From contig MEDZ01000005.1 of NCBI GenBank assembly GCA_001724275.1, positions 1-64,000 of the forward strand: a stretch of 64,000 bases of DNA. Direction: 5' to 3'. The position numbers and the translations under genes are program-made. The DNA comes from Gemmatimonadetes bacterium SCN 70-22. Lineage in GTDB: Bacteria > Gemmatimonadota > Gemmatimonadetes > Gemmatimonadales > Gemmatimonadaceae. The notes below the pieces were generated by a model. The model saw only the letters and a program-made list of their open reading frames with translations, ran no database searches and was not told the DNA's origin. How positions within the stretch are numbered: the first letter of the stretch is position 1; each line of letters starts with the position of its first letter. Positions 17,370 to 26,298 of the stretch are shown here, one piece after another.

Positions 17370-18215
17370 CTACCGCACTTCGAACGTCAGCGTCGCCCAC
17401 TTCGACTCGTAGTCCACCGAATCCTTCGCGACCTTGGTCATGTTGATGAACTTGACGTACCACACGCCCGCCGCCGCGAGCGGAATGTTCGCGATGCCTT
17501 GCGCGTCCGAGCGCGTGCTCTTCTGCTCGATCCCACCGGCACCGTTCGCAAGCTCGCCGCCGTAGAGGACGTACTGGTTCGCGGCCGGCTTGCCATCGAC
17601 CAGCGTCTTCACCCGCAGGGTCGCCCCTTTCTGGAGGGTGTAGGGGTTCACCGTGGGGATGAGCTCTGCCGGGTAGCCCATCGGCGTGGCATACAGCTCG
17701 CTCCGTGCACTCCCGACCTGCACGAGCGCCTTCACGTGCTTGTGGTACCGCTCCTTGGCCGGCTTGTTCAGCTCCCCGGCCTTGGTCCGCGCCTCCAGCA
17801 CGTCGGGAATACCGTCGTCCTTCAGGTAGAGGTTGAAGTCGTCCGCCGAGAGATCGATCTGGGCCGCCTTGGTGGAGACGCCGATGACGTAGGTGCCCGC
17901 GGCGCGGGTGTGGATGTGAAAGGTGCTCGTGTCCCCCTTCACTCCCCATTCGGCCGTGTCGAGCTTGATGCGACCACGCGGGGTGAGCACGCTCGCGTCG
18001 GCAAGCCGATTTCGGGCGATCGAGTTCTCGCTCTTGGAGAAGGTGCCGTTGAGGAGCCTGACGCGCACCTCGGCGTTCTCGGGAGCAAAGAAACGCGTGG
18101 GCTTCACGAACATGTCGTGCGCGGCGGCGATCGTCGCCGAGGCGAGCAGCAGGGCGACGGCAGCGGCGGCAGGAGCGACGCGACGAGCGCGCGACGACGA
18201 CTGTGGAACGGGCAT
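17370..18215 (-). CDS. DUF4198-family periplasmic protein, end of operon 2
   Basis: The product is 281 residues from ATG 18215, with GGAGAG upstream (minus strand). The signal peptide AAVALLLASATIAAA is followed directly by HDMFVKPTRFF, the conserved His at the mature N-terminus of DUF4198 proteins. These have a two-domain Ig-like build and often sit with nickel/cobalt or RND metal genes. Two HE/HK-rich segments (ERYHKHVKAL, STFHIHTRAAG) could bind metal. A second, diverged DUF4198 copy lies at 31451-32314. Confidence 0.85.
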   Translation of the reverse strand: MPVPQSSSRARRVAPAAAAVALLLASATIAAAHDMFVKPTRFFAPENAEVRVRLLNGTFSKSENSIARNRLADASVLTPRGRIKLDTAEWGVKGDTSTFHIHTRAAGTYVIGVSTKAAQIDLSADDFNLYLKDDGIPDVLEARTKAGELNKPAKERYHKHVKALVQVGSARSELYATPMGYPAELIPTVNPYTLQKGATLRVKTLVDGKPAANQYVLYGGELANGAGGIEQKSTRSDAQGIANIPLAAAGVWYVKFINMTKVAKDSVDYESKWATLTFEVR

Positions 18216-18299
18216 TGGGCTACTCTCCAGTATGGGGATGGGGGACAAACAGGGGACCAGTACCTGCGGGAGAGCGAGGCATCGTGGCCACCGCGGCGT

Positions 18300-18599
18300 C
18301 TACTGTTGGGGCACGCTATCCGGAACCCCGGTCGCTTCGGCCTCGGCCGCGTCGAGCGCCGCCGCGTCAGCGGCTGCGTCTTCGGCCGCTTCGCGCGCCA
18401 GGCGTACCTTGATCTCGCCCATCTGCGTGAGGCCCAGCACGCGCCCGGCGCCGGTGGGGTCGATGCCATACTCCGCCGGAAGTACGGCCGTCAGCAGCAA
18501 CGCTCCGGCCACGGCCAGTGCGATGAGGGTTGAGCGGACCAGGGCGCGCGAGGACGGCAGCTCCGGCGACGGCCGGGATGTGGGGACGGGAGCAGACAC
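18300..18599 (-). CDS. Small membrane-anchored protein of RND operons ('transmembrane anchor protein')
   Basis: The 99 residues have one membrane helix (STLIALAVAGALLLTAVLP), then the conserved segment EYGIDPTGAGRVLGLTQMGEIKVRLA, and an Ala/Glu/Asp-rich helical tail. This segment is typical of a small protein found next to HupE and RND metal pumps and usually annotated only as a transmembrane anchor. It lies 4 bp after the HupE stop. Its function is unknown, possibly assembly of the pump or HupE. Confidence 0.78.
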   Translation of the reverse strand: MSAPVPTSRPSPELPSSRALVRSTLIALAVAGALLLTAVLPAEYGIDPTGAGRVLGLTQMGEIKVRLAREAAEDAAADAAALDAAEAEATGVPDSVPQQ

Positions 18600-18603
18600 G
18601 AGC

Positions 18604-19308
18604 TCAGCCTCCGAAGGAACGCGTGACGAAGTAGCCGACGAGCTGGTAACCCATCAGCACGAAACCGGCGGACATGATGGCGACGTTTGCCGACCACGCG
18701 CGGCGATCAAAGCTGGGAAGGCGACGCCAGTACGACATCGCGATGAGGATCGTGCTCAGCGCGAGAATCTGCCCCAGCTCCACGCCGACGTTGAAGGCCA
18801 CGAGGTTCGGAACGAGTCCCTCGGGCGAGACTTGGAAGTCGAGGATCTTGGTCGCCAACCCCAATCCGTGGAAGAGCCCGAAGACCAGCGTCGCGACGCG
18901 CGGGTTCGGGCTGCGCCCGAACCACCGCTCGAAGGCCCGGAGATTGTCCAGCGCCTTGTAGACCACCGAGAGCCCGATGATGGCGTCGATCACGTGGGCG
19001 TTGACGCCCACTCCCGTCAGCACGCCGGCCAGCAGGGTGACCGAGTGGCCGACCGCGAAGAGCGTGACGTAGAGCGCCACGTCCTTGAGCCGGTACAGGA
19101 AGAAGATCACCCCAAGCAGGAAGAGCAGGTGATCGTAACCCGTGATCATGTGCTTGGCGCCAAGATAGGCGAACGGGATGAGGAGCACGCCGGACATCTC
19201 CTGCAGGTACCCCTTGTCGCCCGCCGCCACGCCGTGCGCCAGCGCCGCACTGGGGAGCAGGAGCAAGGGGATGGCAAAGGCCAGCAGCCGCGCAAGTAAT
19301 GGTCTCAT
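18604..19308 (-). CDS. HupE/UreJ-family membrane protein
   Basis: The 234-residue protein has signal sequence LLAFAIPLLLLPSAALAHG, then about six helices with the HupE hallmark G-Y-D-H-L-L-F-L and FGLFHGLGLA, H-S-V-T. HupE/UreJ proteins are linked to nickel or cobalt permeation in hydrogenase and urease systems. In RND operons the role is probably metal movement across the inner membrane. The start overlaps the RND pump stop by ATGA. Confidence 0.88.
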   Translation of the reverse strand: MRPLLARLLAFAIPLLLLPSAALAHGVAAGDKGYLQEMSGVLLIPFAYLGAKHMITGYDHLLFLLGVIFFLYRLKDVALYVTLFAVGHSVTLLAGVLTGVGVNAHVIDAIIGLSVVYKALDNLRAFERWFGRSPNPRVATLVFGLFHGLGLATKILDFQVSPEGLVPNLVAFNVGVELGQILALSTILIAMSYWRRLPSFDRRAWSANVAIMSAGFVLMGYQLVGYFVTRSFGG

Positions 19309-22300
19309 GAACGGGAGGATGGCATGGAGGTGGCGAGTGCGGGGGTCAGGCCGCCGATCTCGCCACGGGGTGTGAGCTCGAACGACGTGGCCGGCGCCAC
19401 CGCGCGTTCGCCATACAGCCAGTACAGCGCGGGGACCACGAGCATGTTCAAGGCGGTCGCCGACAGGAGTCCGCCCAGGATCACGATGGCCATCGGCGTC
19501 TGCAGCTCGTTGCCGGGCTCCCCGCCGCCTAACGCCAGCGGGATGAGTGCGAGCCCCGCCGTGAGCGCGGTCATCAGGATCGGCGACAGGCGCTCGAGCG
19601 AGCCCCGCACTACCGCCTCGCGGAACGGGACTCCTTCTGCCAGGAGCTGCCGGTAGTGTGACACGAGGAGGATCCCGTTGCGGGTGGCGATGCCGAAGAG
19701 TGTCACGAAGCCCACCAGCGACGCGATGCTCACGACGCGCCCGGTGATCAGGACGGCGACAACCCCGCCGATGAGCGCCAACGGGAGGTTGGCCATGACG
19801 AGCGTGGCGGTGCGCGCCGAGCGGAACTCCATGAAGAGGATGATGAAGATCGCGGCGATGGCGAGGAGCGACAGGGCGCCGAGCGTGCGCGTGGCCTCGG
19901 CTTGCGCCTCGAACTGGCCGCCATATTCCACGAAGTAGCCGGGCGGAAGCGATACCTGCTCGCTCACTGTGCGCCGGATCTCCTCGACGGTGCTCCCCAG
20001 GTCGCGCCCGGCCACGTTGGCCTGCACCACGATTTTGCGTTGCACGTTCTCGCGCGAGATGGTATTCGGCCCGCGGTCGACGGTGACCGTTGCGAGTTGC
20101 GAGAGCGGGACGCGCTGTCCGGTGGGAGTGTCGAAGGGGACCGCGGCGATGGCCTCGGCGTTGGCGCGTAGCGTCTCGGGGAATCGCACGACCAGGTCGA
20201 CGCTCCGCCCCTGTTCCAGCACCTGCGACACCACCTCACCGTTGAGCGCCACGTCGATCCCCTGGGCGAGCTGCCCTACGCTCATCCCGTAGCGGGCGAG
20301 CGCCGTGCGATCGGCGCGGATGCGGAGCTGGGGGACGTCCATCTGCTGCTCGAGCTGCAGGTCTGCCACGCCCGGCACTCCCTGCATCACGTCGCGCACG
20401 CTCGCCCCCACCTGGCGGAGCTGATACAGGTCGGGACCGAAGATCTTCACGGCGATGTTGGCCCGCGTCCCCGAGAGCATGTGGTCGATGCGGTGGCCGA
20501 TTGGCTGGCCAACGGTCACGCTCGTTCCCGGTATCGCCGAGAATGCGCTGCGCAGCTCCTCGAAGACCGCCTCCTTGTCGATGCCGTCCTTCAACGTCAC
20601 GTCGATCTCGGCGGCATTGACCCCCTGCGCGTGTTCGTCGAGCTCCGCTCGTCCCTGACGGCGGTCGGTGTTGAGCACGGCGGCGTTCGCCTTGAGGATC
20701 CCCTCGACGCGGCGCCCGATACCGTTGGATTCCTCGAGTGACGTCCCCGGGACCGTGACGACCGAGACGGTCAGCGCCCCTTCGTTGAACTCGGGGAGAA
20801 AGGCGGAGCCGAGGAGCGGGAGGGTGCCTAACGTCGCGGCGAGGGCGAGGGCGGCGAAGGCAAGGACACGTTTGGGATGCGCCAACACCGGCTGGAGCAC
20901 CCGGTCATACCGCGCCTTGAGCCAGGTGACGAGCCGGCTCTCGTGCTCGCGCTGCACCGCGCCGGAGTTCGGCAGGAGGTAGGCGCACAGGACCGGGGTG
21001 ACCGTGACGGCGACGAGGAGCGAGGCGAGGATGGAGACGACGTAGGCGAAGCCCAGGGGACGAAGGAGCCGTCCCTCCACACCACCCAGGAAGAAGAGCG
21101 GGAGAAAGACGACGATGATGATCATGGTCGCATTCACGATGCTGGCCCTTATCTCCTTCGACGCGTCGAAGACGACGCGCAGCGCGCTGCGACGCTCGCC
21201 GTCCGGCCGGTGATGGTTCTCCTTGAGCCTCCGGAAGACGTTCTCGACGTCGATGATGGCGTCGTCGACCAGCGCCCCGATGGCGATCGCCATGCCGCCC
21301 AGCGTCATCGTGTTCACCGTGATCCCGAGGAGCTTCATGGCGAAGATCGCCACCACCAGCGACAGTGGAATCGCCACCACCGAGATCGCCGTTGCCCGGA
21401 AGTTCCAGAGGAAGAGGAAGAGGACGACGACGACCAGCACCGCGCCGTCGCGCAGCGCCTTGACCACGTTGTCGACGGCGACTCGGATGAAGTCCGCCTG
21501 ACGGAAGAGATCGGAGTGAATCGTGACTCCCTTGGGGAGCGTTGGCTGTATCGCGGCCAGCTCGCGCTCGATGCGTCCCGTGAGCTCCAGCGTGTTGGCA
21601 CCGGGTTGTTTCTGCACCGCGAGCACCACGCCGGGGGCCGCGTCGACCGAGCCGTCGCCAAACTTGGGCGCCGTTCCCACGCGCACGTCGGCCACCTGCG
21701 ACAGGAGGACCGGGACGCTGCCGCGCACCGCGACCACCGTCCGCGCGATCTCGTCGACCGACTGCACCCGCCCGATCCCGCGAATCACGTACTCCTGGCC
21801 CTTGTCCATGTACACGCCGCCCGAGGCGTTGGCGTTCGAGCCGCGCGCGGCGCGCACCACTTCATCGAGCGTGACACCGGCGCTGAGCATGCGCGCCGGG
21901 TCGGCGAGCACCTGGTACTGCTTCACCCCTCCCCCGATGGGGATCACCTGCGCCACACCGGGAACGGCGAGCAACCGGCGACGGATGGTCCAATCGGCGA
22001 TGGTGCGCAGCTCGCGGGCCGAGCTGTCGGTCGCCGGTGCAGCCCCGGTCAGGCCGATCATCAGGATCTCGCCCATCACGCTCGACACCGGGGCGAGCAC
22101 GGGCGCGGAGATCCCGTCCGGCAGCGCAGCGGTCACCACCTGCAACTTCTCGGCGACGATCTGTCGCGCGCGGAAGATGTCGGTCCCCCAGTCGAATTCC
22201 ACCCAGACGACCGAGATACCCTGTGCCGTCGACGAACGCACGCGGCGCACGCCGGTGGCGCCGTTGACGGCGGTTTCGATGGGGAAGGAGACGAGCGCCT

Positions 22301-22484
22301 CGACTTCTTCCGGCGCCATCCCGTGCGCTTCGGTCAGGACCGTGACCGTGGGCGCGGTGAGGTCGGGGAAGACGTCCACGGGCATGCGCCACGCGGTCCA
22401 CGCGCCGCCGACGAGCATCACCCCCGCGATGGCGAGGACGACGACGCGGTTGCGGAGCGAGAGGGCAATGAGGTTGTTCAGCAT
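19305..22484 (-). CDS. CzcA/CusA-family heavy-metal RND pump, operon 2
   Basis: The product is 1059 residues from ATG 22484 (MLNNLIALSLRNRVVVLAI); the frame stays open further upstream but that extension overlaps the adaptor and is not homologous. Periplasmic loops and the IPIGGGVKQYQVLADPARM region are typical HME. TM4 reads G-G-M-A-I-A-I-G-A-L-V-D-D-A-I-I-D-V-E-N, so it lacks the DFG of operon 1 CzcA. Metal specificity therefore differs and is not predictable from the motif. It is followed by HupE with a 4-bp overlap. Confidence 0.93.
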   Translation of the reverse strand: MLNNLIALSLRNRVVVLAIAGVMLVGGAWTAWRMPVDVFPDLTAPTVTVLTEAHGMAPEEVEALVSFPIETAVNGATGVRRVRSSTAQGISVVWVEFDWGTDIFRARQIVAEKLQVVTAALPDGISAPVLAPVSSVMGEILMIGLTGAAPATDSSARELRTIADWTIRRRLLAVPGVAQVIPIGGGVKQYQVLADPARMLSAGVTLDEVVRAARGSNANASGGVYMDKGQEYVIRGIGRVQSVDEIARTVVAVRGSVPVLLSQVADVRVGTAPKFGDGSVDAAPGVVLAVQKQPGANTLELTGRIERELAAIQPTLPKGVTIHSDLFRQADFIRVAVDNVVKALRDGAVLVVVVLFLFLWNFRATAISVVAIPLSLVVAIFAMKLLGITVNTMTLGGMAIAIGALVDDAIIDVENVFRRLKENHHRPDGERRSALRVVFDASKEIRASIVNATMIIIVVFLPLFFLGGVEGRLLRPLGFAYVVSILASLLVAVTVTPVLCAYLLPNSGAVQREHESRLVTWLKARYDRVLQPVLAHPKRVLAFAALALAATLGTLPLLGSAFLPEFNEGALTVSVVTVPGTSLEESNGIGRRVEGILKANAAVLNTDRRQGRAELDEHAQGVNAAEIDVTLKDGIDKEAVFEELRSAFSAIPGTSVTVGQPIGHRIDHMLSGTRANIAVKIFGPDLYQLRQVGASVRDVMQGVPGVADLQLEQQMDVPQLRIRADRTALARYGMSVGQLAQGIDVALNGEVVSQVLEQGRSVDLVVRFPETLRANAEAIAAVPFDTPTGQRVPLSQLATVTVDRGPNTISRENVQRKIVVQANVAGRDLGSTVEEIRRTVSEQVSLPPGYFVEYGGQFEAQAEATRTLGALSLLAIAAIFIILFMEFRSARTATLVMANLPLALIGGVVAVLITGRVVSIASLVGFVTLFGIATRNGILLVSHYRQLLAEGVPFREAVVRGSLERLSPILMTALTAGLALIPLALGGGEPGNELQTPMAIVILGGLLSATALNMLVVPALYWLYGERAVAPATSFELTPRGEIGGLTPALATSMPSSRS

Positions 22485-22497
22485 TCGCTCTCCCGCT

Positions 22498-24027
22498 CTA
22501 GTGCTCGTGGCCCTGCGCCGGCACGCTCGTGGAGAGCGAGGCCAGCCGAATCTGATAGGCGGCACCGGTCACCACCCGCTCCCCCACCGCGATCCCCGTG
22601 CGAAGGAGTACACGATCGCCCTCCCGCCCGGCGATGGTGAGCTCTCGCTTCACGAACGATTCGCCGTCGGGCTGTATGTAGGCAATGGCACGACCATCCT
22701 CGTCGAGCACCGCCGACGCGGGAATCGTCACGCCGCGTTCGCGCTGACCCGTGCGTACGGCGACCCGTGCATTCGCCCCGACCTTCAACGACCCGTCGGG
22801 GTTGGCCACCTCGAACAGGACGGGGACGGTGCGCGAGAGCGAGTCGATGATACTTCCCACCGAGACGACGCGCCGCGCCGAATAGGCGCGGGGCGATCCC
22901 TCGACCAGGAACTCCACTCCGGAGCTCCGCGAGACGTTCGGCGCCTGCGCCGCGGGCACATTCACTCGCAGCCACACCACCGACGCGTCGACGATCGTGA
23001 ATAGCGGGGCCCCCGCCTCCACGCGGCTCCCGGGGGTTATGCGTCGCTCGGCGACGACGCCGCCCACGGGCGAGCGCACCGTCACGCGGCCGCCGGCGTC
23101 GGTGCCGTAGCCGGCGAGCGCCTCCTTGGCCGCGGTGAGCCGGATCTCGGCCGCGCGCACGCGCCGTTGCGGCACCGCCTCGACGGCCACGAGTCGCTGG
23201 GCGCGGTCGTACTCATCCTGGGCCTCGCGCAGCCGCGCGCGTGCCTCGGCCACCAGCGCCCCGCCCCCATCGCCTAACGACGGCGCCAGGACGGCGAGCA
23301 CCTGTCCGCGTCCCACCCGCTCCCCGGGCACCGGCGACCTGGCGATCCCGGAAGCATCCACCAGTCCGGCCACCGGGGCACTCACCTGCGCCCAACGCCC
23401 TGCCTGCGGCTCGATCACCCCCGACGCCTCGAAGGTCGCTGCCACCTCGCCTTCGGCGGCGAAGGCGGTGGTGAAGCCCGGCGTCTTCCACTGCTGCTCC
23501 TTGAGGAAGGAGATCGCGCGCTCTCCCCCGGCGTCCACCAGCGGCGCCTCGGCCACGCTGGCATACACCGGCAGGCCCGGCACGGTGATGCTGTCCTTCG
23601 CCTGCGGCGAGTCGACGAGAATCGTGAGGTCGTACGTTCCCGGGCGCTCGAAAGTGGGCGCCGGGCCGTAGATCCCCGGCGCCCGAGGCGTCTCCTGCAC
23701 GACCACCACCGGTGCTCCCCCGTCCCGTGCACGGAAGGTGAGCGTGATGCGCCCGGAGCGGAGTGGCGCGAAGTCGGTGAGGTCCGTCAGGTGCACCGCG
23801 AACTTGTCCGGCGCGCCGACGATCAGCGCCGGATGCTCCATGAAGAGCTCCGTCGAGTCGGTCCAGAGGGTGATGGCGCCTCCCGCGGGTTCGGGCGCTT
23901 CGGGGGCGGCGCTCGCGCCGTCGCCGGCGCCACCGCGGCCACAGGCGCCTAACGCCAACAGGGTCGCGCCGAGCAGCGCCGCGCGTGGCGCGCGTGGCGC
24001 GCGAAAGGTTACAGGCATCGTGATCAT
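22498..24027 (-). CDS. RND periplasmic adaptor lipoprotein, operon 2
   Basis: The 509 residues start MITMPVTFRAP with an ATGA overlap to the channel stop. Lipobox LLALGAC comes first. An extra N-terminal Ig-like domain of about 150 residues follows (HPALIVGAPDKFAVHLTDLTDFAPLRSGRITL), as in CusB-like adaptors with added sensor domains. Then come the barrel and hairpin (APSLGDGGGALVAEARARLREAQDEY) and the lipoyl/beta-barrel end, finishing in GHEH, a small His tag that could bind metal. It bridges the RND pump and the outer channel. Confidence 0.9.
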   Translation of the reverse strand: MITMPVTFRAPRAPRAALLGATLLALGACGRGGAGDGASAAPEAPEPAGGAITLWTDSTELFMEHPALIVGAPDKFAVHLTDLTDFAPLRSGRITLTFRARDGGAPVVVVQETPRAPGIYGPAPTFERPGTYDLTILVDSPQAKDSITVPGLPVYASVAEAPLVDAGGERAISFLKEQQWKTPGFTTAFAAEGEVAATFEASGVIEPQAGRWAQVSAPVAGLVDASGIARSPVPGERVGRGQVLAVLAPSLGDGGGALVAEARARLREAQDEYDRAQRLVAVEAVPQRRVRAAEIRLTAAKEALAGYGTDAGGRVTVRSPVGGVVAERRITPGSRVEAGAPLFTIVDASVVWLRVNVPAAQAPNVSRSSGVEFLVEGSPRAYSARRVVSVGSIIDSLSRTVPVLFEVANPDGSLKVGANARVAVRTGQRERGVTIPASAVLDEDGRAIAYIQPDGESFVKRELTIAGREGDRVLLRTGIAVGERVVTGAAYQIRLASLSTSVPAQGHEH

Positions 24028-25355
24028 TGGTCAGGCGAGTCAGAGGGGAACAGCGCCGTGCCGACGGCGCGCGCGAGCGCAGCCTGTCGGATGGCGACTT
24101 CTGCCTGCAGGGTGAGGTAGGTGGACTCTGCGTCCTGATAGGCGCGGACGGCGTCAAGCCACTCGAGGAGGGTGATCTCTCCTTCGACGTAGGACGCCTG
24201 CACCGCCTGCACGGCGATGCGGGCGTCTGCCCCGAGGTGCGGGGCGAGCGCCGCGCGCTGTGCCTCGGCGGCCCGCAGGGCGTCCAGGGCGTCGGTCACC
24301 TCGCGACCCACGCGCCGCCGCGCGACATCGACTTCGGCGGCGACGCGGCGCGCGTCGGATTCCGCCGCCGCGACGGCGCTGGCGCGCCGGTCGAAGACCG
24401 GGAGGGGAATCGACACCCCAGCGATGATGCCGCGGAAGCCGGTGAGCGAGCCCAGCGACGGATCGGCCAGACGCTCACCCTTGTAACCGGCGGACAACGT
24501 CGGCGTTGGAATCCGTTCGCGCGCCGCCAGGCGGGCCTCCGCCGACGCGACTGCGGCATCGAGTGCAACGGCACGCACGTCCGCGCGCTCGCGTTCCGCG
24601 CGTTGCAGCAGCGAGTCGAGGGAGAGCGCCGCGAGCGCAGTGGCGGTCGCCGGCAGCTCGTCTGGAAGTGCGAGCGAGTCGCCCGCCGCGGTCGGCAAAC
24701 CCATGAGCGTCGAGAGCGCGGTGCGTGTCGAGCGACGCTCCAGCGCCGCACCCGCTCGGACCGCCGCGAAACGCGCGGCTTCGAGCCGAAGCCGCCGCGC
24801 CGAGTAGCCGGAGACGTCACCCGCGGTGAGCCGCTGCTCGCTGACGCGCTGTGCCTCCGTGAACGCGCTCGCCGTCCGCTCGGCGAGGCGCACCCGTTGA
24901 TCGGCGGCCACTGCAAAGGCGAAGGCGCGGGCCACGTCGAAATCGAGTTGCCCCATCGTTGCGGCGAGTCGTGCCTCGGCCCCCTCGCGTCGCAACCGCG
25001 CCGCTTCGCGTCGCGCTGCGCGCTGCCCGCCGACCTCGAGCGGCTGCTCGAACTGCGCGATGTCCTGCGCATTGGTCTGGCCTGCTCGGGAGGTTTGTTC
25101 GCGACTGTACGCGAGCGTGGGATTGAGAAACGCGCCGGCCTGGCGTTCGCGATCCGCCGCGGCGTTCACCGCCTCACGGGCCGCACGCAACTCGGGACTG
25201 GCGCGGCGCGCGGCCGTCAGGGCGGCATTCAAGGTGAGCTGCCCATCGGCACTGCGTGGGGGCAGCAGGAGGGCAGAGCCGCTCGCGAAGATCGTGAGGG
25301 CTGGTCGAAACACGCCGAGCTGTCGCATTCGGCGCATGAAGCAGGAGGTGGACAA
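24024..25355 (-). CDS. TolC-family outer-membrane channel, operon 2
   Basis: The 443 residues have a signal region (ALTIFASGSALLLPPRSADGQ) and two OEP repeats (ASPELRAAREAVNAAADRERQAG, RADVRAVALDAAVASAEARLAARE). It ends VRAYQDAESTYLTLQAEVAIRQAALARAVG. It is the outer-membrane duct of the second RND system. The 185 bp before it (25356-25540) hold no recognised gene. Alternative starts at MRRM (25337) are possible. Confidence 0.9.
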   Translation of the reverse strand: MSTSCFMRRMRQLGVFRPALTIFASGSALLLPPRSADGQLTLNAALTAARRASPELRAAREAVNAAADRERQAGAFLNPTLAYSREQTSRAGQTNAQDIAQFEQPLEVGGQRAARREAARLRREGAEARLAATMGQLDFDVARAFAFAVAADQRVRLAERTASAFTEAQRVSEQRLTAGDVSGYSARRLRLEAARFAAVRAGAALERRSTRTALSTLMGLPTAAGDSLALPDELPATATALAALSLDSLLQRAERERADVRAVALDAAVASAEARLAARERIPTPTLSAGYKGERLADPSLGSLTGFRGIIAGVSIPLPVFDRRASAVAAAESDARRVAAEVDVARRRVGREVTDALDALRAAEAQRAALAPHLGADARIAVQAVQASYVEGEITLLEWLDAVRAYQDAESTYLTLQAEVAIRQAALARAVGTALFPSDSPDQ

Positions 25356-25540
25356 GGCTGACCTGAGCTGGCGTGTCGCTCGACGCTCCTATCGACGCGG
25401 CAGGGAAGCCGCGCCCGGATGCGCGCGATTCGGAGACGTCCGCGTCGGGGCGCGACGTGGAGGACGGCGAACGCAGGACACCTCGAGACGTCAGTGGCTC
25501 GCCCGCTGGGGCGGGGGCTCGGTGACGTGCGAGGGGTCGG

Positions 25541-26017
25541 TCAGAGGGTGGGTGGGGCCCGCAGGGTGGGTGGCGGGCCTTGCTCCGGATCGGGGCGCGC
25601 GAGGAGCACGCGGTCGGTGCGGGCTGGTGCGCGCACCGCATGGAGCGGGTCGTGAATCGTGACCGGGGCCGCGACCATGGCCGCGACGCTCGGCGCCGTG
25701 GCGAGTCGGATCAGCTCCTGGGCTCTCGGAACGGCGTCGAGGCGGAGGTGCCCATGTGCGTGATCGTCATTCGGTGCATTCGCTGCAGCCACGTGATGCG
25801 CCGGGACGTCTCGAGCCGGAGCGTCGTGATGCTTCGCGTGCTCGGCCGTGCGGCCACTCCCGTGTCGTTGCGCCAGGTGCTCGTGCACCTGCCCGTGCGA
25901 CAATGCCAGCACGGGACCCGAAAAGCCCCCCATGAGGGCGATGGCGAACGCGATCAGGCGAAAGAGGGGGGTTTGGCGCACGTTCCAATGTATAGGAATA
26001 ACCACTCGTTTGCGCAT
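25541..26017 (-). CDS. Secreted His-rich protein of operon 2
   Basis: The 158 residues have hydrophobic helix LFRLIAFAIALMGGFSGPVLA and then a His-dense stretch (HGQVHEHLAQRHGSGR, EHAKHHDAPARD, HHVAAAN, DDHAHGHL) at about residues 41-95. The C-terminus is Pro/Arg-rich. No named family is recognised. Like the His/Cys protein at the head of operon 1 it precedes the channel gene. It probably buffers or delivers metal in the periplasm. It lies 90 bp downstream of the metallothionein-like gene on the same strand. Confidence 0.6.
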   Translation of the reverse strand: MRKRVVIPIHWNVRQTPLFRLIAFAIALMGGFSGPVLALSHGQVHEHLAQRHGSGRTAEHAKHHDAPARDVPAHHVAAANAPNDDHAHGHLRLDAVPRAQELIRLATAPSVAAMVAAPVTIHDPLHAVRAPARTDRVLLARPDPEQGPPPTLRAPPTL

Positions 26018-26107
26018 GGCCGCGTATTTGGCGGCGCGCCACGTCGCATTCGACGCGTACCGGGCGGCGATCCCCGTCTCGAGGCCATCATCGCCCGCTG
26101 GCGACGC

Positions 26108-26203
26108 TCAGTCGCAACAACACTGCCCGCAGCAAGGGCCCGCGTCGCAGCCGCATGCGCAGCAGCAGGAAGGATTCTCGCAGCAACAAACGTCGCTCTT
26201 CAT
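26108..26203 (-). CDS. Metallothionein-like 31-residue peptide with 13 cysteines
   Basis: From ATG 26203-26201 to TGA 26110-26108 a 31-residue peptide reads MKSDV, then CCC, ENPS, CCC, A-C-G-C, DAGP, CC, GQ, CCC, D. Cysteines fall at positions 6-8, 13-15, 17, 19, 24, 25 and 28-30: 42 percent of residues. GGGAGAG ends six bases before the ATG, a proper ribosome binding site. There is no signal peptide, so it is cytosolic. Composition (Cys, Gly, Ser, Pro, Asp, no aromatics) is that of a metal-thiolate peptide such as metallothionein, but spacing differs from the cyanobacterial SmtA/BmtA pattern I know. Location at the head of the RND operon 2 strand fits a metal role. It is easily missed by gene callers because of its size. 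Confidence 0.75.
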   Translation of the reverse strand: MKSDVCCCENPSCCCACGCDAGPCCGQCCCD

Positions 26204-26298
26204 CGCCGTCTCTCCCAAGTTGGTGGGCAGAAGCTACGAGTTCGCGGGTAGGCAATCAAGCTGAACCGCGCCAACTGCCCTCCGCCGCCCACTGCATC

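Noticed and set aside
20877-22640. 587-residue plus-strand ORF
   Set aside because: It is the reverse of the operon 2 RND pump, with no recognisable domain.
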